Assembly: GCF_027912415.1 (NCBI RefSeq)
Contig: NZ_CP115175.1
Coordinates: 1,302,001-1,366,000, forward strand
DNA: 64,000 bases
Reading direction: 5' to 3'
DNA from: Homoserinibacter sp. YIM 151385
GTDB lineage: Bacteria > Actinomycetota > Actinomycetes > Actinomycetales > Microbacteriaceae
Positions within the stretch are counted from its first letter, which is position 1. Every line of letters begins with the position of its first letter. This document shows positions 25,123-34,890 of the stretch, one piece after another. The notes beneath the pieces were generated by a model. That model saw only the letters and a program-made list of their open reading frames with translations. It was not told where the DNA came from and searched no databases. Both the position numbers and the translations under genes were made by a program.

Positions 25123-26133
25123 TCAGCCCGCCGCGCCGTCCCAGTCGGCGTAGGGGTCCCAGCCGCCGCGCTCGTCGGCGGGGACGCCGTCGACCGCGAC
25201 CCCCTCCCCCGCGGCGACCCGGCCGATCGCGCGGAAAGCGCTCGGCACCGACCCCGGCGGGAAGGCCGCGAGCAGGGCGTGGTCCTCGCCCCCGGTCAGC
25301 GCCAGAGCGAGCGAGGGCGCACCCGCCGCGACCGCCGCGCCGTCGAGCTCGAACCGGACGCCCGAGGCGCGCGCGATCCGGCGGGCGTCGAGCAGCAGCC
25401 CGTCGCTGACGTCGAGCATCGCGGTCGCACCGGCCTCCGCCGCCGCGACCCCGGCCCCGATGGGCGGCGAGGGCGCGAGCTGCGCGGCGAGGGCCCGGGG
25501 CTCGCGCTCGCGGAGGGCGGCCGCGAGCTCCGCGCTCGGCTCGCCCCCGGCATCCACCGCCTCGGCGAACAGGAGCCGGATGCCGTGCCCGGCATCCCCG
25601 AGCGGCCCCGACACCGCGACGACGTCGCCGACACGCGCGCCCGAGCGGAGCACCGGCTCCCGCCCCTCCAGGTCGCCGAAGGCGGTCACGGCGAGCGTCA
25701 GCGTCGCCGAGACGCTGAGGTCGCCGCCGACGACGCCGCAGCCGGGCGCGAGCGCCTCGCAGCCCTCCCGGAGCCCCTCGGCGATGCCTTCCAGCACCTC
25801 GACCGGCGTCGCCGCCGGCGCCGTCAGCGCGACGACGAGCGCGGTCGGCCGGGCGCCCATCGCGGCGACGTCGGCGAGATTCGTCGCCGCCGCCTTCCAG
25901 CCGAGCTCGCGCGGGCTCGACCAGGCGAGCCGGAAGTCGGGCCCGTGGATCATGGTGTCCGTCGTCACGACGACCCGCCCGTCCGCGGCCCGCACGACCG
26001 CGGCGTCGTCGCCCGGGCCGATCAGCGTCGCCTCCCCGCGCGGGAGGCGGGGCAGGATGCGCGCGAGGACCTCGCCCTCGCCGAGCGAGCCGAGCGTGCC
26101 CGCCCCGGTCGCGTCGCCGGCCTCCCCGCTCAT
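25123..26133 (-). CDS. thiL: Thiamine-monophosphate kinase
   Basis: 336 residues. Phosphorylates thiamine monophosphate to thiamine pyrophosphate. AIR-synthase-like fold with GPGDDAAVV, TTDTMIHGPDFRL, the central DVSDGLLLDARRIA and LTGGEDHALLA. The ATG overlaps the stop of the upstream membrane protein gene (ATGA), so the two are co-translated. Confidence 0.94.
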   Translation of the reverse strand: MSGEAGDATGAGTLGSLGEGEVLARILPRLPRGEATLIGPGDDAAVVRAADGRVVVTTDTMIHGPDFRLAWSSPRELGWKAAATNLADVAAMGARPTALVVALTAPAATPVEVLEGIAEGLREGCEALAPGCGVVGGDLSVSATLTLAVTAFGDLEGREPVLRSGARVGDVVAVSGPLGDAGHGIRLLFAEAVDAGGEPSAELAAALREREPRALAAQLAPSPPIGAGVAAAEAGATAMLDVSDGLLLDARRIARASGVRFELDGAAVAAGAPSLALALTGGEDHALLAAFPPGSVPSAFRAIGRVAAGEGVAVDGVPADERGGWDPYADWDGAAG

Positions 26134-26729
26134 CGCCCGATCATCTGCGAGAACACGACCGAGATCACGACGCCCGAGACGAGGAAGATGACGACCACGA
26201 CGCCGACGATCCCGCCGATGAGGAGCTTCGCGCGCCGGAGGGCCGCGGGGTCGATCGGCTCGCTCGCCGCCTCGATCGCGGCCTGCTGATCGGCCTCCGG
26301 CAGCCAGCCGACACGCTCGCCCGCTGCGGCGATGCGCGCCGCGAGCACGCCGGTGTCCTCGAGCGAGTCGCCCGAGCGGCGCCACTGCCCGTCGGCGCCG
26401 CGGCTCATCGACCAGCCGAAGGACCTCGTCCGGACCGTGCCGACATGGACCTGCCGCGAGGAGCTCGTCGGCGTGGTGGTCACCTCGTCGATGCGGGTGT
26501 CGGCGCGGCGGCCGGCCGCGGCGCGGAAGCGGCCCGTCGCGGCATCCGCCGTCACCTCGACGACGAGCGGGAGCTCGGAGGCCCGGAACCCGCCGTCCGT
26601 CGGGCGCAGACGGCGGCGGGGCTGCCGCGGAAGGGTGAGCCGGAAGCCGTCGGCCGTGCGCGAGACGGCGTCCGGCGCGTCCGGGAAGGCCTCCCGCACG
26701 GCGGCGGCGAAGGCGTCGATGTCGGGCAT
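26130..26729 (-). CDS. Membrane-anchored protein of unknown function upstream of thiL
   Basis: 199 residues. The first 150 form a soluble domain with no motif I can name. A single C-terminal membrane helix (IGGIVGVVVVIFLVSGVV) precedes a short tail, which suggests a tail anchor. GAGAGG ends 6 bases before the ATG at 26729, which I prefer over the ATG at 26735. It is coupled to thiL and diverges from the DUF3515 gene. Confidence 0.75.
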   Translation of the reverse strand: MPDIDAFAAAVREAFPDAPDAVSRTADGFRLTLPRQPRRRLRPTDGGFRASELPLVVEVTADAATGRFRAAAGRRADTRIDEVTTTPTSSSRQVHVGTVRTRSFGWSMSRGADGQWRRSGDSLEDTGVLAARIAAAGERVGWLPEADQQAAIEAASEPIDPAALRRAKLLIGGIVGVVVVIFLVSGVVISVVFSQMIGR

Positions 26730-26750
26730 GGGCATCCTCTCGGCGTGACC

Positions 26751-26760
26751 ACGCTAGCCT
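26751..26760. promoter_or_regulatory. Overlapping back-to-back -10 elements
   Basis: TAGCCT at 26755-26760 on the plus strand is 6 bases before the DUF3515 GTG. TAGCGT at 26756-26751 on the minus strand faces the thiL pair. The two hexamers share the central TA, so this is a symmetric bidirectional promoter. Confidence 0.5.
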
Positions 26761-26766
26761 TTCACG

Positions 26767-27276
26767 GTGCCCGCCCGACACCGCTCCGCCCTCGCGATCG
26801 TCGCCCTCCTCGGGGCCGGGATCGCGCTCTCCGGGTGCAGCGCGATCGTCCCGCTGGAGCCGGCGGCCGGATCGAACGACCCGCTCTGCGCGGCCGTGAC
26901 CGTCCGCCTCAAGGACACCACCGACATCCAGGGCCTCGAGCGCCGGGAGACGAACGCGCAGGCGACGACCGCCTGGGGCGACCCCGTCTCGGTCGTGGTG
27001 CGCTGCGGGGTCGAGGCGCCCGAGGTGTCGGAGCTGCCGTGCATCGAGATCGACGGCATCTTCTGGCTCCGCGACGACCGCGACGCCCCGAACCTGGTGT
27101 TCCGCAGCTTCGGGCGGGAGCCCGCGGTGGATGTCGCGGTCGACAACGACGTGGTGAGCTCCGGCATCGTGCTCGGCTCGCTCTCGAACGCGATCGGGCA
27201 GACCGAGGGCAACGGACGCCGGTGCACGAGCCTGGATGACACGGTCACCGGCGAGGACGGCCCCGCGGACGACTGA
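26767..27276 (+). CDS. DUF3515 family lipoprotein
   Basis: 169 residues. Signal peptide with lipobox LSGC (Cys24), then a small extracytoplasmic domain with conserved Trp/Cys positions (TAWGDPVSVVVRCGV, CIEIDGIFW) typical of DUF3515. The function is unknown; the family is usually encoded between ddl and thiL, as here. The GTG follows TAGCCT by 6 bases. Confidence 0.85.
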   Translation: MPARHRSALAIVALLGAGIALSGCSAIVPLEPAAGSNDPLCAAVTVRLKDTTDIQGLERRETNAQATTAWGDPVSVVVRCGVEAPEVSELPCIEIDGIFWLRDDRDAPNLVFRSFGREPAVDVAVDNDVVSSGIVLGSLSNAIGQTEGNGRRCTSLDDTVTGEDGPADD

Positions 27277-27295
27277 GCCGCTCGGCCCGGACGGC

Positions 27296-28384
27296 TCAGC
27301 GTCGCGCCGCGAGCCCCAGCTCGATGAGCTCGGTGATGAGCTCGGGGTACTCCATGCCGGAGGCCTGCCAGCACTTCGGGAACATCGAGATCGGCGTGAA
27401 GCCGGGCATGGTGTTGATCTCGTTGAGCACGAACTCGGAGCCCGTGTAGAAGAAGTCGACGCGCGCCAGGCCCGAGGCGCCGACCGCCTCGAACGCGCGG
27501 GCGGCGATCGCCTGCATCGCCTGCAGCTCCCGCGGACGCAGCGAGGTCGGGCAGATCAGCTCCGCCGCGCCGTCGTCGAGGTACTTCGCCTCGAAGTCGT
27601 AGAAGTCGCGGCCGCGCACCACGATCTCGCCCGCGACACTCACCCGCGGCAGGCCGCCGTCGCGCCCCTCGAGCACCCCGCACTCGACCTCCCGGCCGAC
27701 GATGCCGGCCTCGACGAGCACCCGGTCGTCCTCGGCGAAGGCGGTCTCGAGCGCCGCATCCAGCTCGTCCCAGTCGGCGACCCTGCTGACGCCGACGGAG
27801 GAGCCGGCGCGCGCGGGCTTCACGAAGACGGGGAGGCCGAGGGAGCGCAGGCGGGAGCGCCACAGCACCCGATCCCGCTCCAGGCCCTCGCGGGTGACCG
27901 TCCACCACGGGGCGACCTCGACGCCCGCACCCTGCAGGACCGTCTTCGCGAAGTGCTTGTCCATCGCGAGCGAGGAGGCGAAGACGCCGTTGCCGACGTA
28001 GGGGATGTCGAGGAGCTCGAGCCGGCCCTGGATGGTGCCGTCCTCGCCGAAGCGGCCGTGGAGGATCGGGAAGGCGATGTCGATCTCGCCGAGCGACTCG
28101 CTCTCGCCGTCGGCGCGGCGCACCCACCACTCGCGGGAGTCCGCGGACTCCGGGGTCGAGACGCGCGAGCCGTCGTCGATCACCCGGGGCAGCTCGGCGT
28201 CGAGGCGGAAGCGCTCCGGATCGTCGGGCTGGAGGGTCCAGGCGCCGTCGTGCGTGATCCCGATCGGCACCACCTCGAAGCGCTCGCGGTCGATCGCGCC
28301 GAGCACCCCCGCGGCGGTCGCGCAGCTGATCGCGTGCTCGCTCGATCGGCCGCCGAACAGCAGCGCGACCCGGATCCTCGTCAC
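27296..28384 (-). CDS. ddlA: D-alanine--D-alanine ligase
   Basis: 362 residues. ATP-grasp ligase making the D-Ala-D-Ala end of peptidoglycan precursors. It has FGGRSSEHAISC at the N-terminus, HGRFGEDGTIQG, VKPARAGSSVGVSRV and the C-terminal NEINTMPGFTPISMFP. The GTG at 28384 is 4 bases after the gpsA stop, so the two form an operon. Confidence 0.95.
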   Translation of the reverse strand: MTRIRVALLFGGRSSEHAISCATAAGVLGAIDRERFEVVPIGITHDGAWTLQPDDPERFRLDAELPRVIDDGSRVSTPESADSREWWVRRADGESESLGEIDIAFPILHGRFGEDGTIQGRLELLDIPYVGNGVFASSLAMDKHFAKTVLQGAGVEVAPWWTVTREGLERDRVLWRSRLRSLGLPVFVKPARAGSSVGVSRVADWDELDAALETAFAEDDRVLVEAGIVGREVECGVLEGRDGGLPRVSVAGEIVVRGRDFYDFEAKYLDDGAAELICPTSLRPRELQAMQAIAARAFEAVGASGLARVDFFYTGSEFVLNEINTMPGFTPISMFPKCWQASGMEYPELITELIELGLAARR

Positions 28385-28388
28385 TCGA

Positions 28389-29411
28389 TCACTCCCCCTG
28401 GGGCTCTGCGGTGTCGGTCGTGAGATGCGGGGCGATGTCCCGCGGCTCCAGCGTACCGGCGAGCACCTCGGCGACCTGGCTCACGATCGGCATCTCCACG
28501 CCGCGCTCGGCGGCGAGCTCGAGGACGGGCGCCACCGAGGCGAGCCCCTCCGCCGTCTGGTTCATCTGCGCGATCACGTCGCGGTACGCGAGCCCCTGCC
28601 CGAGGAGGCGCCCCGCCGTGTTGTTGCGGCTGAGCGGCGACTCGCAGGTGGCGATGAGGTCGCCGAGCCCGGCCAGCCCGCTCAGGGTCTCCGGCCGCGC
28701 GCCGAACGCGACCGCGAAGTCCGTCATCTCGACGAGGCCGCGCGTGATGATCGACGCCTTCGTGTTCTCGCCGTAGCCGACGCCGTCGACGATGCCGATC
28801 GCGACCGCGATGAGGTTCTTGAGCACGCCGCCGAACTCGGTGCCGATGACATCCGTGTTCACGAAGCTGCGGAAGTAGCGGCTGGATGCGGCGACCGCGA
28901 TCTCGCTCGCCGTGGCGACCGACTCGGCCGACACGACGGCGGCCGTCGGCTGCTCCTTCGCGATCTCGAGCGCCAGGTTCGGCCCCGAGATGACGGCGGT
29001 GCGCGCCGGCCCGATCGCGAGCTCCTGCTCGATGACCTCGCTCATGCGGTACCGGGTCCCGCGCTCGACGCCCTTCATGAGCGACACGACGATCGCGTCG
29101 GCCGGGATGAGGTCCCGCACGATGCGGAGGTTCTCGCGCAGCGACTGGCTCGGCACGCTGAGGTACACCTGCTCGGCGCCCTCGAGCACCTCGGGCAGGC
29201 GCGGGCTCGCCCAGAGGCCGCGCGGCAGGTTGATGCCCGGGAGGTAGTCGCTGTTCCGGCGCGACTGGCTGATCTCGCGGGCGAGCTCCGGGCGGCGCGC
29301 CCACAGGCTCACCCGCGACCCGCCGTCGGCGAGGATCTTGGCGAAGGTGGTGCCCCAGCTGCCGGCTCCGAGGACGGCGACGCGGCGGGCGGGCTGAGCA
29401 GGTTCGGACAT
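28389..29411 (-). CDS. gpsA: Glycerol-3-phosphate dehydrogenase [NAD(P)+]
   Basis: 340 residues, as usual. Makes sn-glycerol-3-phosphate for phospholipids. N-terminal dinucleotide motif VLGAGSWGTTFA (GAGSWG at 15-20), central SGPNLALEIAKEQPTA, GVLKNLIAVAIGI and LAGLGDLIATC. I chose ATG 29411; an ATG three codons upstream (29420) is possible. First gene of gpsA-ddl. Confidence 0.94.
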   Translation of the reverse strand: MSEPAQPARRVAVLGAGSWGTTFAKILADGGSRVSLWARRPELAREISQSRRNSDYLPGINLPRGLWASPRLPEVLEGAEQVYLSVPSQSLRENLRIVRDLIPADAIVVSLMKGVERGTRYRMSEVIEQELAIGPARTAVISGPNLALEIAKEQPTAAVVSAESVATASEIAVAASSRYFRSFVNTDVIGTEFGGVLKNLIAVAIGIVDGVGYGENTKASIITRGLVEMTDFAVAFGARPETLSGLAGLGDLIATCESPLSRNNTAGRLLGQGLAYRDVIAQMNQTAEGLASVAPVLELAAERGVEMPIVSQVAEVLAGTLEPRDIAPHLTTDTAEPQGE

Positions 29412-29438
29412 CCGGGCCATTCTCCCCGATGGGGGCTC

Positions 29439-29444
29439 TAGCGT
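29439..29444 (+). promoter_or_regulatory. -10 element for the EI24 gene
   Basis: TAGCGT followed by GGAGGC and the GTG, the same arrangement as at rsmD. Confidence 0.45.
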
Positions 29445-29450
29445 GGAGGC

Positions 29451-30263
29451 GTGACCCGCCGGAACCGCCCATCGATGCTCCGCGAGCTGCTCGCGGGCGC
29501 CGGCCTGCTCTGGAGGGGGCTCGGGATGTGGTCGCGGCATCCCGGGCTCATGCTGCTGGGCGCGGTGCCGGCGCTCCTCGTGTTCACGCTGCTCGGCGCG
29601 CTCGTCGTGGTGCTCGCCCTCAACATCGAGGGGATCACGGCATGGATGACGCCCTTCGCCGACGACTGGGGTGCGGGGGCGGCGAGCCTCGTCCGCATCC
29701 TCCTCGGCGCGGCGCTCCTGATCGGCGCGATCGCCCTCGGCGTCGCCTCCTTCACCGCGGTGACGCTCGTCGTCGGCGAGCCCGTCTACGCGCGCATCTG
29801 GCGCGCCGCGGAGCAGGATGCGGGCGGCTTCTCGGAGGCGCCGCTCGGCTTCTGGCGCTCGGCCGGGGATGCGGTGCTGCTGATCCTGCGCGGCATCGGG
29901 GTCGGCCTCCTCGTCTTCGCGATCGGCCTGGTGCCGGTCATCGGGCAGCTCGCCTCGCCGGTCGTCGGCGCCCTCCTCAACGGGCACGTGCTCGCCCGGG
30001 AGCTCACGGGCCGCTCCTTCGAGGCGCGCGGGATCACGGCATCCGGGCGTCGAGCCCTGCTGCGCGGGAACCGTGCGCGCGAGCTCGGCTTCGGCGTCAT
30101 GACGCAGCTCTGCTTCCTCGTGCCGGGCGGGGCGGTCGTGATGATGCCGGTCGCGGTCGTCGGCGCGACCGCCCTCGCGCGCTCGATGCTCGCCTCGGTT
30201 GCGCCGCCGCATCCCGCCGTGCCGTCCGTCGCGCCGCCCGCGTCGCCCGCCTCCGCCTCCTGA
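29451..30263 (+). CDS. EI24/CysZ-like membrane protein
   Basis: 270 residues with about five hydrophobic segments and the EI24-family pattern (PVYARIWR, FAIGLVPVIGQLASPVVGALL). CysZ members take up sulphate; in actinobacteria the role is unproven. It lies on the opposite strand between gpsA and plsC, followed by a pair of family B repeats. Confidence 0.82.
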   Translation: MTRRNRPSMLRELLAGAGLLWRGLGMWSRHPGLMLLGAVPALLVFTLLGALVVVLALNIEGITAWMTPFADDWGAGAASLVRILLGAALLIGAIALGVASFTAVTLVVGEPVYARIWRAAEQDAGGFSEAPLGFWRSAGDAVLLILRGIGVGLLVFAIGLVPVIGQLASPVVGALLNGHVLARELTGRSFEARGITASGRRALLRGNRARELGFGVMTQLCFLVPGGAVVMMPVAVVGATALARSMLASVAPPHPAVPSVAPPASPASAS

Positions 30264-30333
30264 TGCACCCCGAGCGGTCGCGGATCCCGTCCCCGCCGCC
30301 TGCACGCCGCGACGCCACTCGCCCCGACACGCC

Positions 30334-30394
30334 CGTGAGGGGTCCCATATGACCGGTTCGGGAGGCCGGAACCCGTCATATGGGACCCCTCGAG
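30334..30394. repeat. Family B palindromic repeat, copy 3
   Basis: 61 bases. Left end CGTGAGGGGTCCCATATGAC; right arm GTCATATGGGACCCCTCGAG, whose last bases have drifted from CTCACG. It lies in the 343-base gap between the convergent EI24 and plsC genes, in which I see no gene. Confidence 0.85.
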
Positions 30395-30485
30395 CCCTCG
30401 AACCGGATGCGGCAGCCGACCCGAGGATTCCGTCCCTCGGGGACGTCCCGAGAAGCGGAGATCGACCCGCACGTGCCGACAGGCC

Positions 30486-30546
30486 CGTGAGGGGTCCCAT
30501 ATGACCGGCTCGGGAGGCCGGAACCCGTCATATGGGACCCCTCACG
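30486..30546. repeat. Family B palindromic repeat, copy 4
   Basis: 61 bases, the best-preserved copy: CGTGAGGGGTCCCATATGAC at the left and GTCATATGGGACCCCTCACG at the right, exact reverse complements over 20 bases. It is 152 bases after copy 3. Confidence 0.88.
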
Positions 30547-30606
30547 AGGTCGAAGGCGCGGCGGGAGCGGGCGGGGCGCGGGGCGCCGGGCGCGGGGCGC
30601 CGCGGC

Positions 30607-31350
30607 CTACGGGCGGCCGAATTCCGTCTGGCCGTGCTGCGCCGGATCCCAGCGCTCCGCCGGCGCCCGCTCGCCGCGGAGCTCCTCGAGGAGCGCCGTG
30701 ATCGCATCCATGACGTGCTCGGTCGCGGCGGCGAGCTCCTCCGAGCTGAGCGGCCGACCCGACCACGCCGCGAGGTCGACGGGCTCGCCGAAGGCGAGGT
30801 CGATGTGCTTGCGCGGGAACGGCCGGAACCTCGAGGAGTAGCGCCCCATGAGCTGCTGCGTGCCCCAGTGGGCGGCCGGGATGATCGGCACGCCGCGCTC
30901 GAGGGCGGCGCGCACCGCGCCCGACTTGCCGCGCATCGGCCAGAGGTCCGGCTCGCGCGTCAGCGTGCCCTCCGGGTAGATGATGACCGACTGCCCCCGC
31001 TCGGCGAGCGCGGCGGCCGCCGCGAGCGGGTTCGCGCCGCGGCCCGAGCGCTCGACGGGGATCTGGCCGAGCCCGCGCAGGAAGCCGCCGACCACGGGGA
31101 TGCGGAACAGCGAGGCCTTCGCGAGGAACCGCGGCACCCGTCCCAGCCGGAACAGCGCGTAGCCGACCACGATCGGATCGATGTTCGTGAAGTGGTTGGG
31201 CGCGAGGATGAACGCCCCCGTCGCCGGCACCCGCTCGCGGTGGTGGTAGGTCACCTTCACCCACGAGGCGATGATCGGGATCGCGAAGACGGCGAGCACC
31301 CGCCAGGGGGCGGTCTTCTCGGAGGTCGTCTTCGTCGTCGCAGGGGCCAC
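30607..31350 (-). CDS. plsC: 1-acyl-sn-glycerol-3-phosphate acyltransferase (PlsC family)
   Basis: 247 residues. Acylates lysophosphatidic acid in phospholipid synthesis. Catalytic NHFTNID (HX4D) near residue 50 and the substrate motif YPEGTLTR. The GTG at 31350 lies 29 bases after the murA stop with GGAG 8-10 bases upstream. It follows leuCD-murA in one direction. Confidence 0.88.
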   Translation of the reverse strand: MAPATTKTTSEKTAPWRVLAVFAIPIIASWVKVTYHHRERVPATGAFILAPNHFTNIDPIVVGYALFRLGRVPRFLAKASLFRIPVVGGFLRGLGQIPVERSGRGANPLAAAAALAERGQSVIIYPEGTLTREPDLWPMRGKSGAVRAALERGVPIIPAAHWGTQQLMGRYSSRFRPFPRKHIDLAFGEPVDLAAWSGRPLSSEELAAATEHVMDAITALLEELRGERAPAERWDPAQHGQTEFGRP

Positions 31351-31379
31351 GGGATGCCGCTCCGGCTCGCGAGCCGCGC

Positions 31380-32759
31380 TCAGCCCGCGAACTCGAAGTC
31401 GGCGCCGAGCCCCTCGAGCTTCTCGACGAAGCCCTCGTAGCCGCGGCTGATGATGCCGAGGTTCGACACGGTGGAGGTCCCCTCGGCGGCGAGCGCCGCG
31501 ATGAGGTAGCTGAAGCCGCCGCGGAGGTCGGGCACGTGCACGTCGGCCCCGTGCAGCTTCGAGGGGCCCGTGATGACGGCGGCCTGCTCCAGCTTGCGGC
31601 GCGGCACGCGTCGGGTCACCGACTCGAGGCCGTCCTGGTGCACGACGATGTCGGCGCCCATCTCGTTGAGCGCGCTCGTGAAGCCGAGGCGGTTCTCGTA
31701 CACGGTCTCGTGCACGACCGACACGCCCTCCGCCTGCGACAGCGCGACGATGAGCGGCTGCTGCCAGTCCGTCATGAAGCCGGGGTGCACATCCGTCTCC
31801 ACCTGCACGGGCGAGAGCGGCCCGCCCGGGTGCCAGAAGCGGATGCCGTCCTCCTGGACGTCGAACTTCCCGCCGACCTTCCGGAACACGTTGAGGAAGG
31901 TCATGAGCTCGGGCTGCCGCGCGCCCTTCACGACGATGTCGCCGCCGGTCGCGAGCGCCGCGGACGCCCACGAGGCGGCCTCGTTGCGGTCGAAGATGGC
32001 GCGGTGCGTGTAGCCCTCGAGGTGCTCGACGCCCTCGATGAAGATGGTGCGGTTCGGCTCGAGCCAGATGATGGCGCCCATCTTCTGGAGCACCGCGATG
32101 AGATCCATGATCTCGGGCTCGATGGCCGCGTTCTTGAGCTCGGTGACGCCCTCCGCGCGGACCGCGGTGAGCAGCACCTGCTCGGTCGCGCCGACGCTCG
32201 GGTACGGGAGCTCGATGTTCGCGCCCTTGAGACCGTCGGGCGCGGTGATGCGGATGCCCTCGTAGCTCTTGTCGACGATCGCGCCGAAGGCCCGGAGCGC
32301 ATCCATGTGGAAGTCGATCGGGCGGTCGCCGATGCGGCAGCCGCCGAGGTCGGGGATGAGGGCCTCGCCGAGGCGGTGCAGCAGCGGCCCGCAGAACAGG
32401 ATGGGGATGCGGCTGGCGCCCGCGAGGGCGTCGATCTCGGTGAAGTGGGCCCGCTCGACGTTCGTCGGGTCGAGCACGAGCACGCCGTCGTCGGGGCTCG
32501 ACACGCGGACGCCGTAGACGCCGAGCATGTCGCGGACGATCTTCACGTCGCTGATCATCGGCACGCCCTGGAGCACGCTCGGCGACTCGCCGAGGAGCGC
32601 CGCGACCATCGCCTTCGTGACGAGGTTCTTCGCGCCGCGGACGTCGACCGTGCCGCGCAGCGGCTTGCCGCCGTGGATCGTGATCTTGTCCGACTTCAGG
32701 CCGACGCGCTCGCCGGCCTTCGATGCGTCCTTCGTGAGCGAGCTCGCTGAATCCGCCAT
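31380..32759 (-). CDS. murA: UDP-N-acetylglucosamine 1-carboxyvinyltransferase
   Basis: 459 residues. First committed step of peptidoglycan synthesis (PEP transfer to UDP-GlcNAc). RGAKN with the catalytic Lys44-Asn45 and the active-site loop LGGCRIGDRP with Cys141. The cysteine, rather than the aspartate of mycobacteria, is the fosfomycin target residue. I chose ATG 32759; an in-frame GTG at 32776 overlaps the leuD stop and would add 6 residues. Confidence 0.95.
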   Translation of the reverse strand: MADSASSLTKDASKAGERVGLKSDKITIHGGKPLRGTVDVRGAKNLVTKAMVAALLGESPSVLQGVPMISDVKIVRDMLGVYGVRVSSPDDGVLVLDPTNVERAHFTEIDALAGASRIPILFCGPLLHRLGEALIPDLGGCRIGDRPIDFHMDALRAFGAIVDKSYEGIRITAPDGLKGANIELPYPSVGATEQVLLTAVRAEGVTELKNAAIEPEIMDLIAVLQKMGAIIWLEPNRTIFIEGVEHLEGYTHRAIFDRNEAASWASAALATGGDIVVKGARQPELMTFLNVFRKVGGKFDVQEDGIRFWHPGGPLSPVQVETDVHPGFMTDWQQPLIVALSQAEGVSVVHETVYENRLGFTSALNEMGADIVVHQDGLESVTRRVPRRKLEQAAVITGPSKLHGADVHVPDLRGGFSYLIAALAAEGTSTVSNLGIISRGYEGFVEKLEGLGADFEFAG

Positions 32760-32772
32760 GTCCACCAATGCC

Positions 32773-33378
32773 TCACTGACCCTGCGGGACCGGGAGGGTC
32801 CTGGGTCGCCATGCCGCCCGACGCGCCTCGAATGCGGTGATCGCATCCTCGTCGCGGAGGGTGAGCGCGATGTCGTCCAGCCCTTCGAGCAGTCGCCACC
32901 GAGTGTAATCGTCGATCTCGAAGGGGAACCGGAGGCCGCCGGCCGACACGGTCCGCGTCTCGAGGTCGACGGTCGCGTGCGTGCCCGGCTGCGCCTCGAC
33001 GGCCGCCCACAGCTGCTCGATCTCGGACTCCGAGACGGTGCCCGCGAGGAGCCCCTGCTTGCCGGAGTTGCCGCGGAAGATGTCGCCGAACCGCGGCGAG
33101 ATGACCGCGCGGAACCCGTAGTCGCGCAGCGCCCAGACGGCGTGCTCGCGGCTCGAGCCGGTGCCGAAGTCGGGGCCTGCGAGGAGGACGCGGGCGCCGG
33201 CGTACGCGGGCTGGTTGAGGATGAACCCGGGGTCCTGCCGCCAGCCGTGGAAGAGGGCGTCGTCGAAGCCCGTCTTCGTGACGCGCTTGAGGAACTGCGC
33301 CGGGATGATCTGGTCGGTGTCGACGTTGCTGCGCCGCATCGGCACGGCGACGCCGGTGATCGCGGTGACCTTCTCCAT
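32773..33378 (-). CDS. leuD: 3-isopropylmalate dehydratase small subunit
   Basis: 201 residues. Pairs with LeuC to isomerise isopropylmalate in leucine synthesis. Typical [18 protein letters not shown] and [15 protein letters not shown]. Its ATG overlaps the leuC stop (TGATG). Confidence 0.96.
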   Translation of the reverse strand: MEKVTAITGVAVPMRRSNVDTDQIIPAQFLKRVTKTGFDDALFHGWRQDPGFILNQPAYAGARVLLAGPDFGTGSSREHAVWALRDYGFRAVISPRFGDIFRGNSGKQGLLAGTVSESEIEQLWAAVEAQPGTHATVDLETRTVSAGGLRFPFEIDDYTRWRLLEGLDDIALTLRDEDAITAFEARRAAWRPRTLPVPQGQ

Positions 33379-34832
33379 CAGGCCATCGCCTCCTCGGTCC
33401 GGGCCGCGAGATCCGCGGGGCTCGACAGGGTGCCGCGGATCGCGGTCGCCGCGGCGACGACCGGCGACACGAGGTGGGTGCGCCCGCCCTTGCCCTGGCG
33501 GCCCTCGAAGTTGCGGTTCGAGGTGGAGGCGCAGCGCTCGCCGGGGGCGAGCTGGTCGGGATTCATGCCGAGGCACATGGAGCAGCCGGCGAAGCGCCAC
33601 TCCGCGCCGAAGGCCTCGACGATCTTGTCGATGCCCTCGGCCTCCGCCTCGATGCGCACCCGGGCCGAGCCCGGCACGACCATGACGCGCACGCCATCCG
33701 CCTTCTGCTGCCCCTCGATGATGGCGGCGAAGGCGCGCAGGTCCTCGATGCGGCTGTTCGTGCAGGAGCCCATGAAGACCGCGTCGACCGGGATCTCCTT
33801 CATCGGGGTGCCCGCGGCGAGGTCCATGTACTCGAGCGCGCGCTCCGCGGCGGCGCGCTCGTTCGGGTCGACGATGGATGCCGGATCCGGCACCGCCTGC
33901 GAGAGCGACACGCCCTGCCCCGGGTTCGTGCCCCAGGTGACGAAGGGCTCCAGCTCGTCGGCGTCGAGGAACACCTCGGCGTCGAAGACGGCGTCGTCGT
34001 CGCTCGCGAGCGTCTCCCAGTAGGCGACCGCCTCATCCCAGTCGGCCCCGGTCGGCGCGTGCGGGCGGCCCTCGAGGTAGTCGTAGGTGGTCTGGTCGGG
34101 GGCGACCATGCCGGCGCGGGCGCCCGCCTCGATCGACATGTTGCAGATCGTCATGCGGCCCTCCATGGAGAGCGCGCGGATCGCGGAGCCGCGGTACTCG
34201 AGCACGTAGCCCTGGCCGCCTCCCGTGCCGATCTTCGCGATGACCGCGAGGATGATGTCCTTCGCGGTGACGCCGGGGCGCAGCTCCCCCTCGACCGTGA
34301 TCGCCATCGTCTTGAAGGGCTTGAGCGGCAGGGTCTGCGTCGCCATCACGTGCTCGACCTCGCTCGTGCCGATGCCGAAGGCCATCGCCCCGAAGGCGCC
34401 GTGCGTGGAGGTGTGCGAGTCGCCGCACACGACGGTGATGCCCGGCATCGTGAGGCCGAGCTGCGGGCCGACGACGTGGACGATGCCCTGCTCGACGTCG
34501 CCGAGCGAGTGGATGCGGACCCCGAACTCCTCGGCGTTGCGGCGGAGGGTCTCGATCTGGGTGCGGCTCGTGAGGTCGGCGATGGGCCGGTCGATCGCGA
34601 GCGTCGGGGTGTTGTGGTCCTCGGTGGCGATCGTGAGGTCGACCCGGCGGAGCGGACGGCCCGCCATCCGGAGGCCGTCGAAGGCCTGCGGGCTCGTCAC
34701 CTCGTGGACGAGGTGGAGGTCGATGTAGATGAGATCCGGCTCGCCGTCCTCGCCCTGCTTGACGAGGTGGTCGGCCCAGACCTTCTCGGCCAGGGTCCTG
34801 GGACGCTCGGCCCCGCTGTCCTTCGTGCTCAT
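33378..34832 (-). CDS. leuC: 3-isopropylmalate dehydratase large subunit
   Basis: 484 residues. Aconitase-family enzyme with a [4Fe-4S] cluster. Cluster cysteines lie in GSCTNSR and GCSMCLG, and [14 protein letters not shown] is present. The ATG at 34832 has GAAGGAA 8 bases upstream. A leucine-rich leader peptide gene and a hairpin lie in its 5' region (34833-34968). Confidence 0.96.
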   Translation of the reverse strand: MSTKDSGAERPRTLAEKVWADHLVKQGEDGEPDLIYIDLHLVHEVTSPQAFDGLRMAGRPLRRVDLTIATEDHNTPTLAIDRPIADLTSRTQIETLRRNAEEFGVRIHSLGDVEQGIVHVVGPQLGLTMPGITVVCGDSHTSTHGAFGAMAFGIGTSEVEHVMATQTLPLKPFKTMAITVEGELRPGVTAKDIILAVIAKIGTGGGQGYVLEYRGSAIRALSMEGRMTICNMSIEAGARAGMVAPDQTTYDYLEGRPHAPTGADWDEAVAYWETLASDDDAVFDAEVFLDADELEPFVTWGTNPGQGVSLSQAVPDPASIVDPNERAAAERALEYMDLAAGTPMKEIPVDAVFMGSCTNSRIEDLRAFAAIIEGQQKADGVRVMVVPGSARVRIEAEAEGIDKIVEAFGAEWRFAGCSMCLGMNPDQLAPGERCASTSNRNFEGRQGKGGRTHLVSPVVAAATAIRGTLSSPADLAARTEEAMA

Positions 34833-34890
34833 GCTGCTGATTCCTTCGACGTCTCGGTCGGCCGGGTTCCCGTGGCGGGCGACGCTGACT

